Below are positions 5,473 to 12,973 of a stretch of DNA of 17,328 nt, piece after piece. The notes under the pieces are model-generated. The model searched no databases, had not been told where the DNA came from, and worked only from the letters and a program-made list of their open reading frames with translations. The stretch comes from Verrucomicrobiales bacterium (lineage in GTDB: Bacteria; Verrucomicrobiota; Verrucomicrobiia; Verrucomicrobiales; DEV007): NCBI GenBank assembly GCA_013911195.1, contig JACETS010000037.1, positions 1 to 17,328 on the forward strand, written 5' to 3'. The position numbers were made by a program, and so were the translations under genes. Each line of letters opens with the position of its first letter. Positions within the stretch are counted from its first letter, which is position 1.

Positions 5473-7752
5473 ATGCTAATGAGACAAAAAGCGAGCTTTG
5501 CTGTGATAATTGCTTTCTTTGCATGCACTGATTATTCAGAGGCAGACGAGAAGAAAGAAAATTCTAAACCTGCTCCAGGTCATTCTCATGCTGGCGAATC
5601 TTTTGATGACGGGCCAAGGCAGACCGCAATTAGAATTGATGGAACAGGTAACGTTAGTTTTCCTGTGACAACGAGTTGGTCCAAGGGGCAACAAATGTTC
5701 AATCAAGGGATTGGCCAGCTTCATGGTTTTTGGTATTATGAAGCAGAACGAACATTTCGTCAGATTGCAGCTGAGGACCCAAGCTGTGCTATGGCGTATT
5801 GGGGAATGTCGATGGCCAATTGGGAGAATACTAAAAGGTCAAAGGGTTTCATAGCGAAGGCAGTGGAGCTTAAAGATAAAGTATCGGAAAGAGAAAAATT
5901 GTATATTTCTGCACAGGAGTCTTTTCTAGCTGATGAGCCTAAAGATGTTAAAAAAAGAAGACAAAAACTTATTGAGGATATCGAGAATATAATTCACGAG
6001 TATCCAGATGACCTTGAGGCCAAAGCTATATTAGTTGTCCGATTATGGCAATTCAGTCATCGAGGAATACCTATCGGAAGTAGAGAATCTGTAGATGCTA
6101 TGATGCAGCAGATCTTTAAAGAAAATCCCTTGCATCCTGCTCATCATTTTAGGATTCATCTCTGGGATGGTAAGAAACCTGTTCGAGCACTTTCCTCTGC
6201 TGCTGTGCTTCACCAAACGGCACCATCTATCGCCCATATGTGGCATATGTCAGGTCATATTTATAGTAAACTCAAACGTTATGCTGAGTCTGCTTATCAT
6301 CAAGAAGCCTCAGCTAGGATTGATCATAATAAACAATCAGAATTCCGTGTTCTTCCAGATACCATTCATAATTATGCACATAATAATGAATGGCTTATTA
6401 GAAACTGGCATTATATCGGCAAAGTTAACGATTCTATATTGATGTCCAAGGGGCTTATTGACAATCCACAGCACCCAAAGCTCAATCACTATGGTAAGGG
6501 ATATTCATCTTCTGCATTTGGAAGAAAAAGACTGGTGGAAACCTTAGAGCAATTTGAGCAATGGGATAAGATTCTTGAGTTATCCAAAACTCATTACTTA
6601 GAACCAACAGAAAATGAGAAGCTTCAAGCAGAACGCTTATTAGTTATTGGCCGGTCACATTTTGAAAAACAAGATACCAATTCTCTCAATAACATTTTAG
6701 GTCAGATTAATGAAAGGGTTTCCAAGTATGAGGAAATAAAGAAAAAAAAGACTGAAGAAGCTAAAAAGAAAGCTGAAGGTGAGAAGAAAAAAAAGGAAGA
6801 GGTTGATAAAATTGTCAAAGATGCGGCTCGTTCTAGTGAAGATAAATTAAAGTACTTAAGGCCGATACGCGACGAATTGAGTGTTTGCCATGAACTACTT
6901 CAAGGTGAGAAATTAGATGATGAAAGGGCTAAGAAAATTAAAAGAAAAAAACCCGCACTTGCAATGCTCCATCTCAAATATGGAGAAAAGTCTAAAGCCA
7001 AAGAAATTGCTCTCCAAGCCGTAAACGATGGAAAAAACCAAGTTTTACCTCTAGCTATCTACATTCATATTTTAGAGTCCATGGGAGACCAATCTGAATC
7101 TGAAAAACAATTTAGAATTTTACAGAATCAATCATCGTTAATTGACATAGAGTTCTCTCCGTTTATAAGGGTTCTCCCAATTGCCAAGCGTCTCGGTGAA
7201 ACAGAAAATTGGAAGACTGATAAATCATGGCGTGGAGAAGATTTTGGTGAAAATAAACCCGAAAAACTTAATCATTTAGGCCCTTTAGTTTATCAATCTC
7301 CATCTGCACCTGATTTTGATTTATTGTGTGAAGATGGAACACGTTCTTCTCTTGAATCTTTTTCAGGTAAGCCAATCCTCTTAATTTTTTACCTTGGACA
7401 TAATTGTGAACATTGTGTTGAACAACTTAACAATATAACTCCTTTTGCAAAAGAATTTGAAAACTCGGGAATTGAGATTGTGGCTGTTGGCCCTGAGCAG
7501 CTTAGTGAATTGGCAAAGGCCCATAACTTATGTTCATCAGGAGAAGAGGGATTCCCTTTTAAGTTATATTCTGATTTAGAGTCTGGATCATTTAAGGATT
7601 ACCGCTCATATGATGATTTTGAGGGAATGCCACTCCATGGTGTCTTTCTAATAGATAAATCATCAAAGTTGAGATGGATGGATGTTGGTCCAGAGCCATT
7701 CCAGGATATTAAATTTCTTCTCCGAGAATCAAAAAGGTTACTTTCTATGTGA
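5473..7752 (+). CDS. Secreted TPR protein with C-terminal thioredoxin-like (redoxin) domain
   Basis: I place the start at the ATG at 5473, because it gives MLMRQK followed by a hydrophobic stretch and FFAC, a plausible export signal with a possible lipidated cysteine. The TTG at 5458 would only add MPSWD. Numbered from that TTG, residues 74-345 are TPR-like helices rich in conserved histidines, including AYWGMSMAN (113-121) and HMWHMSGHIYSKLKRY (260-275); this HMxSHIY pattern occurs in a widespread TPR family of unknown function. Residues 420-455 are a Lys/Glu-rich coiled coil. Residues 610-760 are a thioredoxin fold of the AhpC/TSA-redoxin kind with the redox pair C650-EH-C653 and a GMP motif near 725. 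A role outside the cytoplasm in thiol or peroxide chemistry is likely; the substrate is unknown. It is 29 bp upstream of the YwaF-like gene. Confidence 0.8.
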   Translation: MLMRQKASFAVIIAFFACTDYSEADEKKENSKPAPGHSHAGESFDDGPRQTAIRIDGTGNVSFPVTTSWSKGQQMFNQGIGQLHGFWYYEAERTFRQIAAEDPSCAMAYWGMSMANWENTKRSKGFIAKAVELKDKVSEREKLYISAQESFLADEPKDVKKRRQKLIEDIENIIHEYPDDLEAKAILVVRLWQFSHRGIPIGSRESVDAMMQQIFKENPLHPAHHFRIHLWDGKKPVRALSSAAVLHQTAPSIAHMWHMSGHIYSKLKRYAESAYHQEASARIDHNKQSEFRVLPDTIHNYAHNNEWLIRNWHYIGKVNDSILMSKGLIDNPQHPKLNHYGKGYSSSAFGRKRLVETLEQFEQWDKILELSKTHYLEPTENEKLQAERLLVIGRSHFEKQDTNSLNNILGQINERVSKYEEIKKKKTEEAKKKAEGEKKKKEEVDKIVKDAARSSEDKLKYLRPIRDELSVCHELLQGEKLDDERAKKIKRKKPALAMLHLKYGEKSKAKEIALQAVNDGKNQVLPLAIYIHILESMGDQSESEKQFRILQNQSSLIDIEFSPFIRVLPIAKRLGETENWKTDKSWRGEDFGENKPEKLNHLGPLVYQSPSAPDFDLLCEDGTRSSLESFSGKPILLIFYLGHNCEHCVEQLNNITPFAKEFENSGIEIVAVGPEQLSELAKAHNLCSSGEEGFPFKLYSDLESGSFKDYRSYDDFEGMPLHGVFLIDKSSKLRWMDVGPEPFQDIKFLLRESKRLLSM

Positions 7753-7781
7753 TCTAGCTGGGTGGTTTAATAAATTTCATT

Positions 7782-8501
7782 ATGTTCGATTTTCTTCTTT
7801 CAGGAATTCCTGAACTTTTACCACATTTTGAAAGCGCTCATCTTACCGCACTCTTACTCACTGTTATTCTTGGTTTCATAATAATTTTTTCCACCAAGGT
7901 TAAAGCCTCAACTCAATTTACAGGTATTGTCTCAGCAGTTTTAGCCATCTTATTAATCACATGTTATCCCGCGAAAATAATTAGTCGCACGCTTGATGGA
8001 ATACCTCTTGATAAAGATTCAATGTTTCCTATGCACCTTTGTGATGTGGCAGCTGTTGCAGGTTTCTTCGCACTAGTCTTCAAGAATCGTCTTTGTGCCG
8101 AAATAACTTATTTCTTTGGCTTGGCGGCGACACTACAGGCATTATTCACTCCATCAACCTGCTATAACTTTCCGAGTTTTTCTTTTTTTGCGTTTTTTCA
8201 ACTTCATTCGATTGTTGTCATCGTAGCCATCTACTTGCCCTTAGTATTAAATTGGAGACCAAGAAAAGGAGCAGTTATTAGAGTATGGATTTGCGGATTA
8301 ATTTATGTATTAATTGCTGGTACTTTTGATTGGATTACCGGTGCGAATTATGGATTTTTTCGATATAAGGCAGAGGGTTCGTTAATGGACGTGCTTCATG
8401 ATTGGCCTTTCTATATTATAGAAATGACCGTTTTAGCACTCATTTTTTTCTTAATATTAGCATTGCCTTTTGTTGGTAAAAAAAGGCAAAAAGCTAATTA
8501 G
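7782..8501 (+). CDS. YwaF/TMEM164-family integral membrane protein
   Basis: The 239-residue protein has about seven hydrophobic segments. It carries the features of the YwaF (TIGR02206) family: a PMHLCDVA motif after the second segment (near 84-91), a GLAATLQALFTPS block (111-123), a QLHSIVV block (139-145) and NYGFF (about 192-196). The molecular function of these bacterial proteins is not established. It follows the TPR-redoxin gene closely and may be co-transcribed with it. Its stop codon lies 5 bp from the stop of the convergent peptidase-like gene, leaving no room for a separate terminator. Confidence 0.8.
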   Translation: MFDFLLSGIPELLPHFESAHLTALLLTVILGFIIIFSTKVKASTQFTGIVSAVLAILLITCYPAKIISRTLDGIPLDKDSMFPMHLCDVAAVAGFFALVFKNRLCAEITYFFGLAATLQALFTPSTCYNFPSFSFFAFFQLHSIVVIVAIYLPLVLNWRPRKGAVIRVWICGLIYVLIAGTFDWITGANYGFFRYKAEGSLMDVLHDWPFYIIEMTVLALIFFLILALPFVGKKRQKAN

Positions 8502-8506
8502 TATAT

Positions 8507-9316
8507 TCATCTAATAATCCTAGATGCTTGATTAATCAGTTTACTTCCATTGTCCAGAAGTGATTCGATAAAACCTGTTAAACTTATTTCGTTTGAAACA
8601 AGTATTAGTGTCATGGAAAGAATCATTAGATTTATGAAATAGATAAAAACCAGTGAAAAGAAGGTGCCGTTTTGTTTTAGGTCAGGTTGGTTTTTAGTGA
8701 TCATCCAGCTTGTGAAAGTTAAATGAAAACACCAGGTGATACCAACCGACATATAAAGTATCCAAGACCAGCTGAATCCAATTTTCCCCCAAAACAATAC
8801 GTTTGGATGGTATTCAAATAAATTGTCTACAAAGATGCCTGTTATTCCAAACAGAGCTATCAGGATAACCGAATAGAAGGGGATAAAATATGGAGACAGA
8901 GAAATAATAACATTGTTTTTATTTGTAACGATATGACCTCCTCCAGATTTAACCTTGAATTCGCTAATCTTACCACCACAGAGGAGTACAAAAAAAGCAT
9001 GAGTAAGTTCGTGACCTAAAACATACAGAAATAATGGTCTTGGTAGACCAAAAAAATAAATAAGCCATAAAAGGACTCCGATGAAAAAGAACCAAAGTTC
9101 TGCAGATTGAATTAGCATGGTCTTAGCTGAGGTTTCGCTAAAAGCGCTAAGAAAACTTTGAGTTGCCACAATACAACAAGGCAAGAGAAGTACCCCTACT
9201 CCTGATTTCAACCAATTAAGTGGAATATCGATTCCAGCAGAATCAGATCTTCGCTCCGTTTTGTGGGCTGTTGATGATTGAAGACGCGATGTGCGTTTTG
9301 GCGACCTTGATGGCAT
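8507..9316 (-). CDS. M50-like membrane zinc metallopeptidase candidate
   Basis: The 269-residue protein begins with a basic, Ser/Arg-rich stretch (1-28), then has several membrane segments (about 36-56, 74-92, 136-163, 176-200 and 222-242). A zinc-binding HELTH motif (102-106) opens a hydrophobic helix, followed by a CGGKISEFKVKSGGGH segment (113-128) and SLSPYFIPF (139-147). This order resembles M50B-like intramembrane peptidases. The usual third metal ligand in an NxxPxxxLD motif is not obvious; D212 in NQPDLKQNG is a candidate. It follows efp by 18 bp on the same strand and is probably in its transcript. The call rests mainly on HExxH in a membrane context; the substrate is unknown. Confidence 0.6.
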   Translation of the reverse strand: MPSRSPKRTSRLQSSTAHKTERRSDSAGIDIPLNWLKSGVGVLLLPCCIVATQSFLSAFSETSAKTMLIQSAELWFFFIGVLLWLIYFFGLPRPLFLYVLGHELTHAFFVLLCGGKISEFKVKSGGGHIVTNKNNVIISLSPYFIPFYSVILIALFGITGIFVDNLFEYHPNVLFWGKIGFSWSWILYMSVGITWCFHLTFTSWMITKNQPDLKQNGTFFSLVFIYFINLMILSMTLILVSNEISLTGFIESLLDNGSKLINQASRIIR

Positions 9317-9334
9317 CTAGGTATCCGAGATTTA

Positions 9335-9895
9335 CTATACTCGGCTTACATATTTTTTGGTTCTGGAATCTACTTTGATTTTATCGCCAGGTTTGACAAA
9401 CAGAGGAACTTGAATTTCTATTCCAGTCTCTAAGGTCGCAGGCTTTTGAGGGTTGTTGGCGGTGTCACCTTTGATTCCTTCGGATGACTCTTTGACAGTT
9501 AATTCTACCTGAGAAGGTAGATCAATAGTCAAAGCTTTACCTTCTATGAAAAGAACTTCAACTACCAGATTCTCAATTAATAAATCTTTCGATTCTGCCA
9601 ATAGTTCTGCACTAAGTTCTATGGAATCATAAGTTTCAGGATTCATAAAAAAGTAACCTGTTCCGTCTGTGTAACTGTATTCAAGTTTTTGTCGGTCTAC
9701 TGTTATGACATCAACTTTATCAGAAGATGCGAATCGAATTGTTTTTGTTTTTCCTGACTGCAATGAACGGCAATTAGCCAGTATGATTGCATTTCCTTTT
9801 CCTGGTGTGCGATGGTCTAAGTCCAAAACCATAAGTTTTTCGCCACTATATTCAATGCATTGACCTTTTTTGATCTGAGTTGCTACTACTGCCAT
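9335..9895 (-). CDS. efp: Translation elongation factor P
   Basis: EF-P binds near the ribosomal E site and relieves stalling at consecutive prolines. The 186-residue length and three-domain build are standard: an N-terminal KOW-like domain (1-62), a central OB domain (about 66-125) and a C-terminal OB domain (about 130-184). The tip loop reads RTPGKGNA, with Lys33 at the position that is beta-lysylated by EpmA in many bacteria; the modifying enzymes are not in this window. A proline-rich client is close by, since the SecG tail contains about ten EPTP repeats, though without consecutive prolines. It lies 77 bp downstream of kdsD. There is no Shine-Dalgarno sequence before the ATG. Confidence 0.96.
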   Translation of the reverse strand: MAVVATQIKKGQCIEYSGEKLMVLDLDHRTPGKGNAIILANCRSLQSGKTKTIRFASSDKVDVITVDRQKLEYSYTDGTGYFFMNPETYDSIELSAELLAESKDLLIENLVVEVLFIEGKALTIDLPSQVELTVKESSEGIKGDTANNPQKPATLETGIEIQVPLFVKPGDKIKVDSRTKKYVSRV

Positions 9896-9972
9896 ATAAT
9901 AAATTTTGGGTTATTTTAATCTGTTTATTTTAATAGCGAAGGGAAACGCTTCAATGGAAAAAATTGATCACT

Positions 9973-10944
9973 TTAAATTAATTTCATTGTACTGAGGTCT
10001 TGAGAATCAACTAGCCCAATAGCATGCCCTTTTTCATTTACGACTACTAAATCATCAATACGATGAGAGCCTATCAATTTAATGGCCTCCGCTGCTAAAC
10101 GATCGTCTCTAACGGTTACGGGATCTTTAGTCATAAATTCCGAAACATTATTATCCAGTATGTTCGGATTTTTTTGTATAGATCTTACAAAGTCACCTTG
10201 GGTGAGAATGCCCCGAAGATGACAATCTTCTTCTATTATAACTACCGCCCCCGATCGGTATTTTGTCATTTTCTCGAGAGCATCTCTTAATGTGGTTACT
10301 GATGATACAGTACAAAAGTCTTCACCGGCTCGCATGATATCCGAAACTTTTGTTAAAAGCGTTCTACCGAGTGATCCTCCTGGATGGAGTTTTGCAAAAT
10401 CTTCTTTCACGAACCCTCTGGCCTCGAGTAGAGTCATTGCCAATGCATCACCGAGAACCAACATTGCAGTTGTACTTGATGTAGGAGCAAGGTTCATTGG
10501 GCAAGCCTCCCTCTTTACACTGGTGTTGAGAACGATATCACTATTCTTTCCCAGTGAAGATTCTGGTTTTCCAGTCATACTTATAAGACTAATTTCAAAT
10601 CTTTTTAAGTAGGGTAGGACATTCAATATTTCTTGAGTTTCTCCGCTATAACTTAAGGCTAGTATTGTATCCCCATCAGATATAACACCAATATCACCGT
10701 GAAGGGCATTTTGTGTATTTAGTATCACACATGGTGCTCCAGTGCTGTTTAGAGTGGCCCCAATTTTGTGCCCTATGTTGTGAGATTTTCCAACACCAAC
10801 TACCACAATTTTGTGTCCTGAGGAAATAGTTGATTCTAGTACTTCAATAGCTGACGAAAAATTTTCATCAATCCTATTTAAAAGGTCATTGATTTCGTCA
10901 ATCTCAATTTGGATTACTCTCTTTGCTTGGGATAAGTGGTCCAT
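9973..10944 (-). CDS. kdsD: Arabinose-5-phosphate isomerase (KdsD/KpsF family)
   Basis: KdsD interconverts ribulose 5-phosphate and arabinose 5-phosphate, the first step to Kdo for the LPS core. The 323-residue protein has a SIS domain (about 30-190) with VGVGKSHNIGHK (49-60), ALHGDIG (80-86), SYSGET (98-103), KREACPMNLAPTSSTT (144-159) and LHPGGSLG (186-193), followed by two CBS domains (about 200-258 and 267-320). The residues matching those important in E. coli KdsD are present: K53, H82, E102, E146 and H187. This is the one gene here with a clear Shine-Dalgarno site, GAGGAAG ending four bases before the ATG. It probably heads a kdsD-efp-peptidase transcript and belongs functionally with lpxK and the acyltransferase. 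Confidence 0.93.
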   Translation of the reverse strand: MDHLSQAKRVIQIEIDEINDLLNRIDENFSSAIEVLESTISSGHKIVVVGVGKSHNIGHKIGATLNSTGAPCVILNTQNALHGDIGVISDGDTILALSYSGETQEILNVLPYLKRFEISLISMTGKPESSLGKNSDIVLNTSVKREACPMNLAPTSSTTAMLVLGDALAMTLLEARGFVKEDFAKLHPGGSLGRTLLTKVSDIMRAGEDFCTVSSVTTLRDALEKMTKYRSGAVVIIEEDCHLRGILTQGDFVRSIQKNPNILDNNVSEFMTKDPVTVRDDRLAAEAIKLIGSHRIDDLVVVNEKGHAIGLVDSQDLSTMKLI

Positions 10945-11091
10945 TTTACTTCCTCAGTAATAGATAGATATAGACTCTATTTTGGATAATTGCATTCAAA
11001 GCTATCATTAAACGTCGATCTAATTCAAAAAACTTAAATAATAAGGAATTGTTAATAAACACTTAATATTGAACTTATACAAGATTCTCTC

Positions 11092-11119
11092 TTGATTGCT
11101 TACTAACTGAGGCTATAAT
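11092..11119 (+). promoter_or_regulatory. rpsB promoter
   Basis: TTGATT (11092-11097), a 16-nt spacer and a perfect TATAAT (11114-11119) form a strong sigma-70-type promoter. Transcription would begin near 11126, leaving a leader of about 143 nt before rpsB. Confidence 0.7.
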
Positions 11120-11125
11120 TCCCGC

Positions 11126-11268
11126 CCTCCCACAAGAAGTGGTGAGAATGAAACCCTATTATTAAACTAAACAAATTCTCAGGACAGTGGATCAGCGATT
11201 TATGCTGAGCGCAGCCTAAAAGTTGATTAATTTCAACTCTTGCGTGCACCACCTGATACGAAAAAAAC
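11126..11268 (+). promoter_or_regulatory. Structured rpsB leader, candidate S2 autoregulatory RNA
   Basis: The leader contains a possible long-range closing pair, GTGGTG (11139-11144) with CACCAC (11247-11252). Inside are two mutually exclusive hairpins, TCAGC/GCTGA (11192-11196 with 11204-11208) and GCTG/CAGC (11204-11207 with 11212-11215), and a third hairpin AGTTGA/TCAACT (11221-11226 with 11233-11238). A tiny frame ATG-AAA-CCC-TAT-TAT-TAA (11148-11165) follows GGTGAG. Ribosomal protein S2 is known to repress its own rpsB-tsf mRNA through the leader in other bacteria; that this leader does so is an inference. Confidence 0.4.
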
Positions 11269-11991
11269 ATGGCAGATCTTATCGAAGAACTCGTAGAAGC
11301 GGGTGTTCATTATGGGCACCAGAGTCGCAAGTGGAACCCCAAAATGAAACCTTTCCTTCTACAGAAGAGAAGTGGCGTCCACATTATTAATGTTGAAGAG
11401 ACTGCTCTTAGATTAGAAGAAGCATCTGAATTTCTAAGTAAACTCGTTCTCGAAGGAGGCAAGGTACTTTTTGTTGGTTGTAAGCGCCAGGCTCAAGAAG
11501 CGGTAAGACAAGCCGCAGAGGCTTGTGGTCAATATTTTGTTAACCATCGTTGGTTGGGAGGTATGATGACTAATCTTGAAACCATTCGTAAGAGTGTTGA
11601 TAGGCTTGAGTACCTCGAAGGGCTTGAAAACTCGGTTGAGAAAAAATTGATGAGTAAAAGTGAGTTAGCATCACTTAACCGGGAAAGAGAAAAACTTTTA
11701 CGTAACTTGAGGGGTGTAAGAAATATGCGTGAACTGCCTCAAGCAGTTGTTATTGTTGATTCCGCTCGTGAACACATTGCAGTAAACGAGGCTCGACGTC
11801 TTAATATTCCTGTTGTTGCTATGATTGATTCTAATGCTGACCCCACACACATTACTTATCCGATCCCTGCTAACGACGATGCCATTCGATCTATCCGTAT
11901 CGTTCTACAAAATTTGATTGATCCTGTTATAGCTGCAACTGATGGGGGGAAACTTGTTAAAAAGAAGAGGCCCGATATTGATGCGGGATAA
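11269..11991 (+). CDS. rpsB: 30S ribosomal protein S2
   Basis: S2 joins late in small-subunit assembly and helps S1 attach. The 240-residue protein starts with the family's LVEAGVHYGHQSRKWNPKM (8-26) and carries FVGCKRQAQEAV (68-79), NHRWLGGMMTN (92-102), the coiled-coil insert (about 107-147), a LPQAVVIVD block and the IPVVAMIDSNADP block (181-193). Length is normal. It has its own promoter and long leader, and is followed after 102 bp by tsf, the usual order. No Shine-Dalgarno is present; the ATG is preceded by ACGAAAAAAAC. Confidence 0.97.
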   Translation: MADLIEELVEAGVHYGHQSRKWNPKMKPFLLQKRSGVHIINVEETALRLEEASEFLSKLVLEGGKVLFVGCKRQAQEAVRQAAEACGQYFVNHRWLGGMMTNLETIRKSVDRLEYLEGLENSVEKKLMSKSELASLNREREKLLRNLRGVRNMRELPQAVVIVDSAREHIAVNEARRLNIPVVAMIDSNADPTHITYPIPANDDAIRSIRIVLQNLIDPVIAATDGGKLVKKKRPDIDAG

Positions 11992-12027
11992 GCTTTTGAA
12001 AACAGTCGCTATTTAGTAACAGAACTT

Positions 12028-12050
12028 AAATGGATCAATCCATTTTTATT
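12028..12050 (+). terminator. Terminator-like hairpin between rpsB and tsf
   Basis: AAATGGA (12028-12034) pairs with TCCATTT (12039-12045) around a TCAA loop, running into TTTTTATT. The stem is AT-rich, so termination is probably partial. It would lower tsf relative to rpsB, as an attenuator between these genes does in E. coli. Confidence 0.5.
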
Positions 12051-12093
12051 AAGTAAGAACTCAATTTATAAAACCAAACCTCAATTAATTACG

Positions 12094-12966
12094 ATGGCTG
12101 ATATTACTGCTGCTTTAGTTAAAGAACTTAGAGATAAAACTAATGCTGGAATGATGGAGTGCAAAAATGCGCTCAAAGAGACTAGCGGAGACGTAGATGC
12201 TGCAATTAAATTTCTTAGAGAGCGAGGCGCCATTAAGGCTGCGAAAAAAGCAGACCGTGAAGCCAAAGAAGGAGTTGTTGCCGCTCAAATTGATGTTGAA
12301 GCAAGGTCTGGAGTTTTAGTGGAGGTAAATTGTGAAACTGACTTTGTTGCTAAAAACGATAATTTTAAAGCGTTCGTTTCTGAACTAACGGATTCTGTTG
12401 CCAGTGCTGGTGCAAATGATATCGAGTCTGCGAATGCTATCCAAAAAAGTGAAGGAACTCTAGATGATTTTGTAAAAGCAAAAGTCATTGAGTTAGGAGA
12501 AAACCTTCAATTTCGTCGCATGACGAGATATGAAGTTGAGGGTTCTGGTGTCGTGGCTTCTTATATCCATTTAGGTGGTAAGGTCGGTGTTCTTGTTGAA
12601 GTAAATTGTGCCAAAGATGAAACGGCTGCATCTGATGTATTTCGTGAATTAGTAAAGGACCTTACCCTCCATATTGCAGCTGCATCTCCTGCAGGAATCG
12701 GTAGAGATGAAATTTCTGATGACTTGGTGGAGGCTGAAAAAGATCTCTTCCGCAAGCAAATGGCAGACAGTGGTAAACCACCAGAGATTTTAGATAAAAT
12801 TATAGAAGGTAAACTGGGTAAATTTTACAGCACCATATGTTTGCTAGAGCAAGGATTCATTAAAGATCCTGATAATACTATATCTGATTTACTAGCTTCT
12901 AAGGGTAAAGAATTGGATGATGAGATTTCCATTCGTCGATTCACTCGTTACGGAGTTGGTGAATAG
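12094..12966 (+). CDS. tsf: Elongation factor Ts
   Basis: EF-Ts is the guanine nucleotide exchange factor that reloads EF-Tu. The 290-residue protein has the N-terminal UBA-like domain with LRDKTNAGMMECKNAL (12-27), the conserved TDFVAKND (82-89) that inserts into EF-Tu, and two core subdomains. A second half-repeat starts near residue 150 with VGVLVEVNC, matching GVLVEVNC at 73-80. Length is typical. The ATG has no Shine-Dalgarno and lies 44 bp after the terminator-like hairpin. The stop codon is 7 bp from the stop of the convergent lpxK. Neither pyrH nor frr, common downstream partners elsewhere, is present. Confidence 0.97.
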   Translation: MADITAALVKELRDKTNAGMMECKNALKETSGDVDAAIKFLRERGAIKAAKKADREAKEGVVAAQIDVEARSGVLVEVNCETDFVAKNDNFKAFVSELTDSVASAGANDIESANAIQKSEGTLDDFVKAKVIELGENLQFRRMTRYEVEGSGVVASYIHLGGKVGVLVEVNCAKDETAASDVFRELVKDLTLHIAAASPAGIGRDEISDDLVEAEKDLFRKQMADSGKPPEILDKIIEGKLGKFYSTICLLEQGFIKDPDNTISDLLASKGKELDDEISIRRFTRYGVGE

Positions 12967-12973
12967 TGGTCTA

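Larger units (their letters stand above)
10945..11268. other. Intergenic region between kdsD and rpsB (324 bp)
   Basis: This divergent spacer holds the kdsD ribosome binding site at its left end, about 130 bp of very AT-rich sequence with no convincing gene or RNA, then the rpsB promoter (11092-11119) and its structured leader (about 11126-11268). A minus-strand promoter for kdsD must lie in the left half; several TATATC/TATCTA-like hexamers occur near 10955-10975, but none has a good -35 partner. Confidence 0.6.

Noticed and set aside
10292..10612. Plus-strand 106-codon frame inside kdsD
   Set aside because: Antisense to conserved SIS-domain sequence of KdsD; no start signal or family motif.
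10945..11090. Possible small RNA or tRNA in the AT-rich half of the kdsD-rpsB spacer
   Set aside because: No cloverleaf, no stable long stem and no recognised RNA motif.
12081..12755. Three minus-strand frames inside tsf
   Set aside because: Antisense shadows of the EF-Ts gene, whose full-length product is unambiguous.
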